Shown: positions 20,388 to 31,255 of the stretch, piece after piece
How positions within the stretch are numbered: the first letter of the stretch is position 1
How the letters are laid out: each line of letters begins with the position of its first letter
Assembly (NCBI GenBank): GCA_007258455.2
Contig: VDFB02254869.1
Location: 186,001-250,000 of the forward strand
Source of the DNA: Sequoia sempervirens
Lineage: Eukaryota > Streptophyta > Pinopsida > Cupressales > Cupressaceae
Direction: 5' to 3'
Length of the DNA: 64,000 nt
Position numbers and translations under genes: made by a program
The notes under the pieces: generated by a model
What the model saw: the letters and a program-made list of their open reading frames with translations, nothing else
Told to the model about the DNA's origin: nothing
Database searches by the model: none

Positions 20388-21107
20388 ATGAGAGAAGATA
20401 GAAGAGGTTTTCTATTTATGGCTAAAGAAACTAAGGATCTGGAAGATGCACAAATTAAAGATTCACTTGAAGAAGAAGAGGAGGCAGTTGTTGATCTTGA
20501 AGGAGAATTAATCAATGCTCTTGAAGACCTTGACAAGTTAAGAGATAAATATGATGATCTTAAGAAGGAAAAAAATAAACTGAAAAAGAATGATCAAAAG
20601 GAGACTAAAAGAGTAACTCAAGAACTTGGGGAATATAATAAGGTGATAGTTGGTCTCAAATTTCATGTAGAAGAACTCAAAATAGTTGAAGATGTTATGA
20701 AATATAAGTTGCAATTAGAGATGGATAGATGCTCAAAAATTGAGGCAGAAATAATTGCCTTAAGAAAAGAATTGGAGAAAGCTAATGAGCAGATCAATAA
20801 AGGTCTGAAGTTAAAAGGTGGTACTAATATTCTTGATGAATTGTTGAGTACACAAAATCCTGCCAACAAGGAGAAATCAGGTCTAGGACTTGAAAAAGGA
20901 AAAAGTTCATTTGTTGATGCTTCTAAAAAGCTCTATGAAAGATTTAGAGCAAAAGAAAAATTAGTCCCCAATGGTGAAAAATATGACAAAGGAGAAGGCT
21001 CTGAAGATGAAAAGAACTTAACATTAGTTGAGAAGTTTGTTAAAGAGAAGGAACCAACTGAAGAAAAGAAAGTTAGCTATTCAATTCTTGATCAACAAAA
21101 GAAGTAG
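20388..21107 (+). CDS. Cop-A gag coiled-coil segment
   Basis: 239-codon open frame, very rich in Lys, Glu and Leu with heptad spacing from about residue 20 to 140 (LEDLDKLRDKYDDLKKEKNK, ELEKANEQINKGLKLK). Opens with FLFMAKETKD, the usual phrase after the knuckle in this gag type, and ends with KKVSYSILDQQKK. It continues gag and is not a separate gene; the stop at 20328 upstream is a mutation. Likely structural self-association. Confidence 0.8.
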   Translation: MREDRRGFLFMAKETKDLEDAQIKDSLEEEEEAVVDLEGELINALEDLDKLRDKYDDLKKEKNKLKKNDQKETKRVTQELGEYNKVIVGLKFHVEELKIVEDVMKYKLQLEMDRCSKIEAEIIALRKELEKANEQINKGLKLKGGTNILDELLSTQNPANKEKSGLGLEKGKSSFVDASKKLYERFRAKEKLVPNGEKYDKGEGSEDEKNLTLVEKFVKEKEPTEEKKVSYSILDQQKK

Positions 21108-21203
21108 AATACTAAGGGAATAGACAATGATGGTTTCATAAGAGTACACTATCCAAGGAGACCTCAATAAAGAAGATTTCCACATCTAATCGAAGGAAGC
21201 ACC

Positions 21204-21609
21204 ATGACTAGGTACTCATCATATTTTAATGGATATCGCTATACTTGCAACAATTTTGGTCATAGGGCTAGAGAGTGTAAAGCTAATTCAAGGAGTAATA
21301 CAAATTTCCTAAGAAAAAATCCATTTTCTCTGTTAGTTGATATGAATGTAGCTTGTTTCAACTACAATAATTTTGGTCATATAGCTAGAAATTGTAGAGA
21401 AAACTTTGTAAGACCTAATGCTCAATCTAAGAAGAAGAAAAAAACACCTCCCAAAGTTGAGAATAAAACTGAGTTTCTTGATAAAAAGGAAGAATTGTAG
21501 AGAAAACTTTGTAAAACCTAATGCTCAATCTAAGAAGAAGAAAAACACACCTCCCAAAGATGAGAAGAAAACTGAGTTTCTTGAGAAAAAGGAAGGAAGA
21601 AAAGGTTGA
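21204..21609 (+). pseudogene. Cop-A gag zinc knuckles with a 103-bp tandem duplication
   Basis: Two knuckles are visible: YTCNNFGHRARECKA, with its first Cys replaced, and ACFNYNNFGHIARNCRE, with its second Cys replaced. Then a Lys-rich tail. The segment 21391-21493 is repeated at 21494-21596. Because 103 is not a multiple of three, the duplication shifts the frame and ends the first copy at KEEL-stop. Confidence 0.85.
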
Positions 21610-21639
21610 AAATAAACCTAAGAAGGTATGGAAGGAGAA

Positions 21640-21834
21640 AAAGTAGAATTCTACTCAGTCTATGATTACTCAAACAACATTGCATACAAAGGAACAAGAT
21701 CTATGGATAATTGATAGTGGCTGTTCCAAGCAAATGACTGGAGATAAAAATAAATTCATTAGGCTTGAAATGAGAAAAGGAGGTTTTGTAAGCCTAGTGA
21801 TAATACTGCTGTTAAGATTCGCGCTAAAGTAATT
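21640..21834 (+). pseudogene. Cop-A aspartic protease
   Basis: LWIIDSGCSKQMTG near 21697-21738 is the Copia protease active site with D-S-G intact, followed by NKFIRLEMRKGG. The downstream half changes frame near 21790 and merges with the next open frame (NNLLSVSQMCDNG). Confidence 0.88.
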
Positions 21835-22929
21835 ATGAGCATAGATGGGAAGGACAAAACTAAAGATGTGCTATATGTGGAAGGTCTAAAAAATAATCTT
21901 CTTAGTGTTAGCCAGATGTGTGATAATGGATATAAAGTTATATTTGATTCTAAAGGTTGCAAGATAAGAATGAATGGTAAAATAATTTCTCAAGGGACAA
22001 GGACTAATAGTAATCTCTATAATCTATGTGAAGTGGAAGGAAAAACATGTCTGATTAGCCAAGTAGATGAGAGTTGGTTGTGGGATAAAAGACTAGGAAA
22101 TGTAAATTTTGACAACTTGGTAAAGATAAGTTCGAAAGGATTAGTTAGAAATATGCCTAAGATTCCAAAGCTTGATAATATCATCTTCCAAGGATGTCAG
22201 CAAGGAAATCAAACAAAGTTTAAATTCCCCACAAAGGACTATTCAACAACAAAACCCTTGGAGATAATTCATACTGATCTATGTGGTCAAATGAGGACAA
22301 GGGCATTTCAAGGTGAAAAATATTTCATGTTGTTAATTGATGATTATATCAAAATGGCATGGGTCATGTTTTTGAAGGAGAAGATTGAAGAATTTGAAAA
22401 GTTTAAAATCTATAAGAAGCTGGTAGAAAATGAGACTGGAAGAAGAATCAAATATCTCAGGTCAGACAGAGGTGGAGAATTTATGTCAAGTGAATTCATG
22501 GAATATTGTGAAGATCATGGAATTAAATGCCAGTATTTATCCCCAAGAACACTGCAGCAAAATGGTGTGGTAGAAAGAAGAAACAAGATTGTGAAAGAGA
22601 TGGCTAGAGCCATGTTGAACGAGGAAAACTTAAAAGATACATTTTGGAAAGAAGCAGTAAAAACTGATGTATACATTCAAAACATAGCTCTTATTAGATT
22701 TAGCAGTGGTAGAACACCATATGAATTGTGGTTTGGTAGGCCTGCGTCCATCAAGCACTTCAAATTTTTTGGCAGAAAATGTTATATCAAAAGAGAAGCT
22801 GAAGATTTGGGAATTTTTGAGGCAAGATGTGATGAAGGGATATTTTTAGGGTATTCCAATCAAAGAAAAGCATATAAATGTTACAACAAGAGATTGCATA
22901 AAATCGTAGAGTGTACATGTCAGGGTTGA
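21835..22929 (+). CDS. Cop-A integrase
   Basis: 364-codon frame. Residues 1-60 are the protease end and linker (YVEGLKNNLLSVSQMC). The GAG-pre-integrase zinc region reads LWDKRLGNVNFDNL and IFQGCQQGNQTK: the two His ligands and one Cys are replaced. The catalytic core keeps all three acids: IIHTDLCGQM, YLRSDRGGEF and QQNGVVERRN (DD35E). Then YELWFGRPASIKHFKFFGRK. It ends at a premature stop after CTCQG. Intact relatives join element DNA to the chromosome. Confidence 0.92.
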   Translation: MSIDGKDKTKDVLYVEGLKNNLLSVSQMCDNGYKVIFDSKGCKIRMNGKIISQGTRTNSNLYNLCEVEGKTCLISQVDESWLWDKRLGNVNFDNLVKISSKGLVRNMPKIPKLDNIIFQGCQQGNQTKFKFPTKDYSTTKPLEIIHTDLCGQMRTRAFQGEKYFMLLIDDYIKMAWVMFLKEKIEEFEKFKIYKKLVENETGRRIKYLRSDRGGEFMSSEFMEYCEDHGIKCQYLSPRTLQQNGVVERRNKIVKEMARAMLNEENLKDTFWKEAVKTDVYIQNIALIRFSSGRTPYELWFGRPASIKHFKFFGRKCYIKREAEDLGIFEARCDEGIFLGYSNQRKAYKCYNKRLHKIVECTCQG

Positions 22930-23325
22930 TGAAAGTCAAGACAAGTCTAGCAGAAACAATATTGAAAGAGAATCAAATGATGAGGATATAGGTGCAACAA
23001 CAGAAGAAGAACACAAAGAAGAGAATGAGCAAGGCCTGCATTAGTCAAGCACTTCAAAGTTTTCGGCAGCAAATGTTATATCAAAAGAGAAGTTGGAGAT
23101 CTGGGAAGTTTTGAGTCAAGATGTGATGAAGGGATATTTTTAGGGTATTCCAATAAAAGCAAAGCATATAAATGTTACAACAAGAGATTGCGTAAAATCA
23201 TAGAGAGTGTACATGTCAGGGTTGCTGAAAGTCAAGACAAGTCTAGCAGAAACAATCTTGAAAGAGAATCCGATGATGAGGATATAGGTGTAGCAGCATA
23301 AGAAGAACACAAAGAAGAGAATGAG
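22738..23325 (+). repeat. 294-bp tandem duplication in Cop-A after the integrase core
   Basis: 22738-23031 is repeated at 23032-23325; TCAAGCACTTCAAA begins at 22751 and again at 23045. Both copies carry GATGAAGGGATATTTTTAGG, AGTGTACATGTCAGGGTTG and GAAGAAGAACACAAAG. The unit is a multiple of three, yet each copy has its own frame lesions. It duplicates the integrase C-terminal region. Confidence 0.92.
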
Positions 23326-23339
23326 CACCTGCAAAATAT

Positions 23340-24564
23340 GTGCAAAAGGATCATCCTCCAGATCATATAATTGGTGATAAGAATGAAGGTGTGCAAACTA
23401 GAAAAAGGCTTGCAAAGAACAAGGAACAAGTGAAATTTTCCCTCTTATCACAGATTGAACCAAAAATCTTTGATGAAGCCAATAAAGAAGAGAGTTGGAT
23501 AAAAACAATGTAAGAGGAACTAAATCAGATTTAAAAGAAAAAAACATGGGAATTGGTTCCTAGATCATCAAGAAAGAATGTAATAAGCACCAAATGGGTA
23601 TTCAGAAATAAGTTGAATGAAGATGGAGTAGTGGTTAGGAACAAAGCAAGGTCAGTGTGCAAAGGAAATACTCAAGTAGAAGGTATTGATTTTAAAGAAA
23701 CATTTGCTCCAGTTGCAAGATTAGAAGCTATTAGGATGTTTCTTGCATTTTCTATATATAAAGGTCTTAAGGTATATCAAATGGATGTCAAATTTGCATT
23801 CCCTGAATGTAAACCTTGAAGAGGAAGTATACATTGAGGAGCCAAAAGGATTTCATCTATCATAGGATGATTATTATGTTTGTAGATTGAGAAAAGCATT
23901 GTATGGTTTAAAATAGGCCCCAAGGGCTTGGTATTCAAGGTTGGATTAGTATCTGTAACAACAAGGATTCAAGAAAGGATGCGCAGATAACAATTTTTAT
24001 TTCAAATCTGAAGGTGAGCACATGATTGGTGTGGTAGTATATGTAGATGACATTGTATTTGGTGGTAGCCATGATAAAATGTGTAAGATATTTTCTACTC
24101 AAATGCAAGATGAGTTTGAAATGTCCATGTTAGGAAAACTCATATTTTTTCTTGGTTTGCAAATTACACAAACTAATAAAGGTATTTTTTTATCACAAAC
24201 CAAGTATGCAAAAGAAATGATTAAAAAGTTTGGTGTGGAGGATTGTAAACTAGACAATACTCCCATGGTTACTGGATGCAAGTTGAGTAAACCAGATGAG
24301 TCACCTAATGCAAATCAAAATTTGTATAGATCAATGGTTGGAATTCTACTATATTTAACTACATCTAGGCCTGATATAATGCAAGCAGTCTATATGGTAG
24401 CCAGGTTTCAGGAAAAACCAAAAGAATCACACGTCAATGTAGTAAAGAGAATCTTTAGATACATCAAAAGTACTGTTGACTATGGCTTATGGTACCCCAA
24501 AAGCAAGGATTTCACTTTAACAACATACACAGATATTGATTGGGAAGGAAGTGTGGATGACTGA
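23340..24564 (+). pseudogene. Cop-A reverse transcriptase
   Basis: 23553-23819: [40 protein letters not shown] and YQMDVKFAF, holding the first catalytic Asp. After stops and a frame change: YVCRLRKALYGLK at about 23875. 24022-24564: VVVYVDDIVFGG with catalytic YVDD intact at 24040-24051, then LGLQITQTNKGIFLSQTKYA, LYLTTSRPDIMQAVYMVARF and RYIKSTVDYGLWYPKS. Classic Copia RT order, broken by several stops. Confidence 0.93.
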
Positions 24565-24990
24565 AAGAGTACTAGTGGAGGAGCCTTTTTTTTGGGCAAC
24601 ATATTAGTTTCCTGGATGAGTAAAAGTCAAGAGTCTATCACTCTTTCTACAATAGAAGCAGAATATGTTGCAGCAGCTGCATGTTGCACTCAAGTCCTTT
24701 TGATGAAGCAAACATTAAAGGACATCAAGGTAGAGTACGATGAGCCTATTTCGATTCTTTGTGACAACTCAAGTTCCATTAATATCTCAAAGAATCCAGT
24801 GATGTACTCTAGAAAAAAGCATATATCCATCAAGTATCACTTCATCAGGGAAAAGGTTGCAGATAAGGAAGTCAGCATGGAGTATGTTCCTACTAAGGAA
24901 TAAGTGGTTGATATATTTACAAAGCCTCTTCCTACAAAACAATTTCAATACTTGAGGCAGAAGTTGGGAGTAGTTTCTCCCACCACATAT
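24565..24990 (+). pseudogene. Cop-A RNase H
   Basis: Continues RT: TYTDIDWEGSVDD, a stop, KSTSGGAFFLGNILVSWMSK, SITLSTIEAEYVAAAACCTQ, ILCDNSSSINISKNP, HISIKYHFIREKV and, after another stop, VVDIFTKPLP. The D-E-D residues of RNase H are present. This is the usual C-terminus of Copia pol. Confidence 0.92.
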
Positions 24991-25345
24991 CACTAAACAT
25001 TAGTGATAGGGCATATATCGAGGGGGAGCTTCAGTGATCAATTATCTAACCTTAGTTAAGCATAGTGTAATCAAGTCATGTAAAATCTTGTTAAATTACA
25101 ATTTCTAATGACTTGATGGTTGTAGAGTTTGTAAAAATTGGACCATTTCCTTAGGGGGAGTGTACCCTTTGCCATTGATGTCAAAGGGGGAGAAATGTGA
25201 CGCAAAATAGAAGCTTGCTGAGAAGAGATGAGATGTATGTCATAGGGGGAGTTGTGTTGCAGTGTGGATAATATAATTGGTGCAAAGCTTTAGTGGTACC
25301 TAGATGAATAGTTAGAGTTTTGCCATCAATGCCAAAGGGAGAGAT
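24991..25345 (+). other. Cop-A 3' untranslated region with polypurine tracts
   Basis: Contains three purine runs: CGAGGGGGAGCTT (near 25019), CAAAGGGGGAGAAATG (near 25183) and AAAGGGAGAGAT (25334-25345); the last abuts the LTR start TGTTGGCATATAG. Multiple tracts are common in this type of Copia element. No gene seen. Confidence 0.8.
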
Positions 25346-27144
25346 TGTTGGCATATAGTTGTCATTGATGTAAAAAGTGAAAATTAGACAAAGAATATGG
25401 ATGAGAGAACAATGGTTCTGATGGAAAATTGGGCAACAGATCTGATGTGGTTTTTTCAAGAATAGTCTAGTGATGTGCTCTGCAGGTCAAGAAAGTGAAA
25501 GATGTGCCCCAAACTAATTTAAGTATGCTCTCAGGTGATTCTAGGGTTTATAGGTAAACCCTAATGCATTTACAGACTTGGCATCCTAAAAATGTTCTAT
25601 TTTGACGGTGACCTAGTATCAACAGTTACCGATTGCTTAAGTTATGACTTAAGCCCTTTATGTCATGAGGTTGACTAGCCCCTTCACCCAACGTTCAAGG
25701 TAACACATCTCCTTGTGATTGGCGTGACATCAGTGGATCAGTGAGATTCTAGGAAGCATCCTGGTGATGGTATGATGGTGTATGGGACCCATAGAGGTGG
25801 ACATGGACGATGACGGTGTAGACACGAGGATGACTGGTGGAGCATGGATGCTAGGTGAAGTATGGAAGTATCAGTGGAACCTTAAAGCATATTCCACTGA
25901 CAGAGCGAACCTTAAGATGGGTGTATGAGTGACAACATGGATGACATGTAGGTTGTGGGCTCGATTAGATAACATGGAAAGCATATCGGTGCGACTTGCT
26001 TGTATCGGTGGGAGTCTGAATGGAGCTCCAATGACAAAGTGATATGATGGATCAATGACGACGATTTAAGCAACCAATTATCCAACAGTCAGAGTTTAAA
26101 GACACTGTAGTGAATGTTGATCATAGGATCAAGTTGTGAAGGAACAAATCAACGGCCAGAGTTCAAACACATAGATCTGAAACAACTAACTCTATGTGAA
26201 TAGGGGTTTTTGTTTGTTAACCGACATGAACAAAATTAGATCACTCAACTACCCCAGTGAAAATTGATGAGGGTGATCCGATCTTCTGGGTGGTAGAAAG
26301 GTGGAGTCTTGATCATTCAAGATCAAATAAAATTGAAGGATCAGTAGAGAACATTAAATGCACAATTTGATTGTAGGATTCGACAGAGAGAAGAAAAGAA
26401 AATTCTATGAAATAGAATTTAATGCTATATGGTTTGATGCATGGAATGTTGATGTATGATGAGCTAGATAGTATGTGTATGGCTTGATGTTTTGAAAACT
26501 ATTGAAGTAGGTTGCAAGTGGAAAAACCCTAATGGTGATTCCAAATATGTATGAACTAAATGAAGGGAATCAAAATGAGACAAAGAACAAATGAGGGTGT
26601 TTGAATGTAGAGGAAGGTGAACTGTAACAGAAAGAAAAATATGAAAATACATGAAGCTGGTTATAGTGGAGTAAGGGAGAATAGAGAGAGAAAGAACTTA
26701 TGTACTGAATTTGTGCATTGTAGGTTGTGTAGAACCACTTTATGTATAGTTTATTACAGAACTTTGTAAGAGGTTGTAGCCTCCATTTGCACTGATTTGT
26801 AGCTCAGAATAGGGTGTAGTAGCATCCTTGAAGTTGTAGCTTCTAAATAGGGAATTGTTGCTTCTTTGGGTTGCAGCCCTAAACATTGTAACTGAACTTT
26901 GATGCTTGTGAGGTTGGATTAGGACAGTAGATCCTAGCAACATTTCTCACTGTGTTTTTTCCCATCTTGGGTTTTCCACATACATACTGTTTTATGTGTT
27001 GATCTCTCTTGTGTTTGTGGTTATTATATCTATTAGTATTTCAATATGCACATTTGAGTTTAAGGTTGAATCTGCAAAAGGTTTTAAGAACTAATTTTTT
27101 TAATATATATTCACCCCCTCTCAATAGATCATTGTTTTCTAACA
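25346..27144 (+). repeat. Cop-A 3' LTR
   Basis: 1799 bp, TGTTGGCATATAGTTGTC to TTTTCTAACA. The last 635 bp match the 5' remnant. No coding content; the minus-strand frames inside are not conserved. Confidence 0.92.
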
Positions 27145-27269
27145 ACCATTATCTGCTATCTTCATGTCTTCTTCTTGTAAGCAGTCAATATTTTCCCCAC
27201 AAGAGAAAGGGTTGCTTCCTACTCATTCTTTATCTGAGAAAGATCATATTTTTTTAGGCTTCTAAAAGC

Positions 27270-27480
27270 CCACTTGATTACTCTTCCTCCTCCTACACAT
27301 AAGAATTTGTATAAGCATGATAAATAAAAACATTCTTTCTGTGCATACCATTGAGTGCCTGGCCATTCCACTAGTGAATGTAAGGCCTTGAAGGATAAAA
27401 TGCAAAAAAAATGTGATTCTGGTGCCATCAAACTCCCATTTGTTGGTGCACCTACCTTTTCTTCACATGACAAGTGATAT
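27270..27480 (+). pseudogene. Gyp-C gag zinc-knuckle end
   Basis: The frame gives HSFCAYH, a stop, VPGHSTSECKALKDKMQK, then SGAIKLPFVGAPTFSSHDK. The pattern C-x-x-H...G-H-x-T-x-E-C-x-A-L-K is the knuckle of Tat-type gag, with all four ligands kept. No protease is found after it, so the coding region is deleted directly into the 3' non-coding region. Confidence 0.8.
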
Positions 27481-28128
27481 CAAGGTCTACCTCCATCCTG
27501 TCTATTCAAAGCATTTTCTCATGAGGTTCTCATAGCTCCCTTCCATACTATCTCGCATGGTTCTCCTCCCCTGTTATTCAGGGGTAGTGATAACTCATTT
27601 TGGAGGTGTGCATCCTTCCAAGTACCCCCTCTCTTCTCTCTATCTTTCAATTAGAGAGTCCCCTTGAGTGGGCCCCTTGCTATCTTGAAGGGTTCCCAAA
27701 GGTACCCCTCTTTGAAAGCTTCTTCTTCTTCAAATGAATTCATTGGCATCTAGCTTGGGGGCAGGATGACTAGACCTATCTTATATCTTGGCATCTAGAT
27801 TTGGGGAAACTTGACTAGACTTGTTTCATATCTTTGCATCTAGCTTGGGGGAATCCTGACTAGACCTATCTTTTCTATGACTGTCCTGTGACGTAGCTTG
27901 CGGTAGCCATAGGATTTTCTGATCAGTCTTGCTCTACAAGATTGAGAACCTATAGAGATTCTTTGCATCAACCTTTCCTTGTAGGACTGAGTACATGTAA
28001 TGACCAATCATACTATGTGGATCCTTTCACATCGGCCTTCCATTAGGACCAAGCACTTAGGGAACCTCCTTTGCAAGTTCGAGGAACTATAAAGCACTTT
28101 CATCCTGTAGGATCTCTTTGTTCAACTC
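27481..28128 (+). other. Gyp-C 3' non-coding region, left part
   Basis: Three spaced copies of a GGCATCTAGCTTGGGGG-like phrase with GACTAGACCT follow each other (27745-27870); Gyp-B carries the same phrase in reverse complement near 10840-10910. No gene seen. Confidence 0.65.
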
Positions 28129-28305
28129 TATAGGACCAAGCACCTACAAATATTTTATTCACCTTTCGTAGGTCTAAGGGCCTATGGATCTTTTTTCACC
28201 TACCGTAGGTCCAAGGGCCTATGGAGATTTTGTTCACCTTCTATAGGTCTAAGGGCCTGCAACACATTTGTTCAAATCTCTATAGGACCAAGTACCTATG
28301 GAGCC
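28129..28305 (+). repeat. Tandem array of a 36-40 bp unit in Gyp-C
   Basis: Five units starting near 28129, 28169, 28205, 28242 and 28281. Each carries a form of TAGGTCTAAGGGCCTATGG followed by a TTTTGTTCACC-like spacer. More diverged copies continue leftward to about 27900. The position matches the Gyp-B array. Confidence 0.8.
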
Positions 28306-28835
28306 ATCTTCTCTTCTCAAATTGTATATACTGGATCAAAGATCTGCATCTTCTTCATCTTGAGTATATACCTCTTTCTCTCCTCAAAATTGATTGCTTC
28401 CCTAACTTTTGGGTGCATTCTTCTCTTGAAGCGATTGATCCTTACCTTCTCTCTATTTAAGAATTCTTCTATGTGTTATTTCTTAATTTAGGGATGACGA
28501 ATAGTACTAAGACAACCTTTTACATCGAGGTCTCTTTCACTTTGCTGATTCAAAGCCTTTAGTTTTTTGTGTGCTTGTGTGTATATGTTTTTATATGTTC
28601 TAACCCTGTGATGTAATGGCTTTTTATGTTCTAACATTGTTGTCTTATGCAGATCTCTCTTGTCTAATATGTTTGTTTTGAGGTCTTCAACCTAGGGGCA
28701 TGCTTCCTTTGTTCGAAGAGCTACCTGCTTCCTATACAGTATCCTTTTGGTATCATGATGTTATTTATGTTTAGTATATTTCCTTTAGCATGCATATTAG
28801 TGTAGATTCATATGCCCGCTAAAGTGGGGGAAAAA
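28306..28835 (+). other. Gyp-C 3' non-coding region, right part, and polypurine tract
   Basis: Pyrimidine-rich sequence without genes, ending in CCCGCTAAAGTGGGGGAAAA (28816-28835), the polypurine tract directly before the LTR. Confidence 0.75.
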
Positions 28836-30120
28836 TGTAATGTCATAAAATTGAACCCCTTGCAATTTCACATACATTCTTGTATCCACTTTAGCGTCCA
28901 CTCCCTTAGCATTTGTGTAGGTTCATTTTATCCCTTGCATCAACCTTTTTCCCCTCTTAGGATGCTTAGGACCCCTTTTCAATAGCTCCCTTCGTATTTC
29001 AGCTTTGCGTCAAACCTTGTGCTTTTCATGTTCTTGTTGTTTTGTAGCATGATGTGTTTGGACACTAGCACACCGCGCTAGCATCCTATGGCATTTTGAT
29101 GTTCAAATGACCGTTTCTGAGTTCCTTGCCACTTGTCATCTCCTTTTGTCAATGGTACTATCTTGGGATTCCTTGTAGCAGCTCGAGAAGCTTCTTTTCC
29201 CTCCTATTCTCTCTTTAAAAGCTATCTTTTCAATCCACTTGGCCTCTCTCTTGAAGAAACACTCCTCTTTTTCTCTCTTGTTTACAAAGTTCTCTTACTT
29301 GCTATAGTAGCCTCAAGCTCTCAAGTTCTTACAACACTCTTTTCAACTCTATTGTCTCTCATAGCTCTATCTGTCCCCTTGGATTCCTCAAGCCTTGCAA
29401 GTGATATCTTGCTTATCTTGTATCTTTGAGCATCTTGGGATCGCTCACATCCCCCATCTATTGCATCTCTACTTTGTGATATGGGTTCTCCTCCCTGAGC
29501 AAGATTTATTTTTATTACTCTTGCGTTCATTTCATTTTTTCTTATTATTTCTCTCTATCTATTTAGTTGTTTGTGGAGGTGGGAACACCAAAATGGGGGT
29601 TTGACTACGACAAGCCCCTAAACATCCCCGATATTTTTCCCTCGATCTTATGTGTGTAGGTGTTGAAGATATCTACTTGTTGGATGCTTCATTACTTGAG
29701 TTATTATGTGATTTTTTTTCTTTATCCTCTTTAGTCTTATCATTTACTTTAACTTATTTCAGTTCTATTACTTTCTATTAATTTCTCTCATTCTAGACAT
29801 TCTTAGTAAGTAGATTGTTAGTAATCGCTTTGCTTATTTTTGTGATATTCTTGGTTTTTGGTCCATATGAGATGCTAGCATGCCTCTGGGACTCCAACAC
29901 ATCATGTTTTCATCCTTGTTTCATGCTACTATCCTTTGGCCAAAGAACTTCTAGTTTTTTTCTGGAAAATCTGGGTGACCTGCTCTTTCTGATTCTGGAA
30001 CTCTCACCTCTTTACCTTGTTGCTTTAACATTATTCCTTGAGGTAGTTTAGGGCAGTTCACTCCTTGGGATTCTCTTGAGAATAAAGAGACTCATGAGTA
30101 ATGAATCCCCCTTCTCTACA
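28836..30120 (+). repeat. Gyp-C 3' LTR
   Basis: Begins TGTAATGTCATAAAATTG after the polypurine tract and ends CTTCTCTACA. The block GGGAACACCAAAATGGGGGT (near 29580) corresponds to ACACCTAAATGGGGGTCTAG in Gyp-B and ACCAAAATGGGGTTTGACC in Gyp-D. There is no second copy in the window, so both ends rest on motif and homology. Confidence 0.75.
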
Positions 30121-31255
30121 CTTCAATAAATCCACATTCTCACTTCTTCTGTGAGATCTTCAATCCATTCCACACTCCACCTTTTTGAAACTTATTTGAT
30201 CTTCCATTTATATCCACCGCAAGAACACAAAACATCAATTAGGTCGACCAAAAAGAAGAAAAAACAATAATTTCAACCAAAAATATAATGTGGTCCTATC
30301 CAAAAGATAGAGGGGACCAAAACACAACTTATTACATCTTTCAATGTGATCCCAAACAACTCATATATTGGTGCACATCAACCCAAGTTGGCAACAAGGA
30401 AATGTGTAGATATGAAATGTGTAGCATAATACAAGTTGGACCAAAAACATAATTTCAATTGAGCTCACTCAATGTAGTTCTAACTAAGATAGGTCAGGAC
30501 CCAAATACACCTTAACTCAACTTCATATGTTAGCACAAACCCTCAAACACATAGCGCAAGCAAGATGACAAGTCCTGCCGGCCAAATATCCATAAATTAT
30601 CTAGAATACCAACTCAAACACAATGCAACACCAAAAGAAATCAACAATTGATGTACAAATCATAGAGAGATGTTCCTTGAACATAAAAAAACACTTCCAT
30701 ACACTTCTCTTATGTTTTCATGCCACCAACAGCCATCACAAACTAGACAAAGATAAAATACTTCATCACAAAAACATAAAATGCACAACCATGAGATATA
30801 ACATTAATATATCAACTTGAGGACCACTTCAAAACATGAAATATGAATTGAGACACTACACAAATATTGAAAGAACTTTCACCAAGCCGTAGGAGCAGAG
30901 ACATGAAAGAAGAGAAATGTAGAGAATTTTTTGAACTAATCCAAACAACCAACAAAACTGCCAACCTTCTCCAATTAACAAAAAAAAATTCAACAAAACT
31001 AGTGACCTAAAAGGATAGGAGTGCAATGTCCATAGAGTATAAACACTGAATCCCAAACCACAAGGCCACACCTTCAACAATGGAGAAATGTGAAGTATTC
31101 TCCCAAATAGTCTTCCTAGCAACTTCTTGAAACAAAAAATTTTAACAACTTGCAAAGGCCAAAACCTTGCAACAACACATATTCCTCATAATAGGAGAGA
31201 GCATACATACAACATGTTAGACCATCCAACATAATACACCAAAAAACTAATAACT
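30121..31255 (+). other. Unassigned region
   Basis: Plus strand is A/C-rich with many CAAC and ACAACC words. One minus-strand open frame (31155-30856) is hydrophobic, with no motif I recognise. No gene, repeat boundary or RNA supported. Confidence 0.4.

Larger units (their letters stand above)
18708..27149 (+). mobile_element. Cop-A: Copia retrotransposon, right part (18708-27144)
   Basis: Order on the plus strand: 5' LTR remnant, initiator-Met primer site, gag, zinc knuckles, protease, integrase, reverse transcriptase, RNase H, polypurine tract, full 3' LTR. Integrase before RT defines Copia. The first ~1.16 kb of the 5' LTR is cut off by Gyp-A and should lie left of the window. Multiple stops, two tandem duplications and frameshifts inactivate it. 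It sits inside Gyp-C. ACCAT at 27145-27149 is the predicted right target duplication. Confidence 0.93.
27145..30120 (+). mobile_element. Gyp-C: Ty3/gypsy element, right part
   Basis: Plus-strand remnant interrupted by Cop-A. It holds the end of gag, a non-coding region with phrases shared with Gyp-B, the AAAGTGGGGG polypurine tract and a 1285-bp 3' LTR. Its left part would lie beyond the left edge of the window. Shared features place it in the same group as Gyp-B and Gyp-D. It is the oldest element of the nest. Confidence 0.8.

Noticed and set aside
30856..31155. Hydrophobic minus-strand frame that could suggest a membrane protein or LINE fragment
   Set aside because: No conserved motif, no RT or endonuclease residues, and composition fits the complement of A/C-rich DNA.
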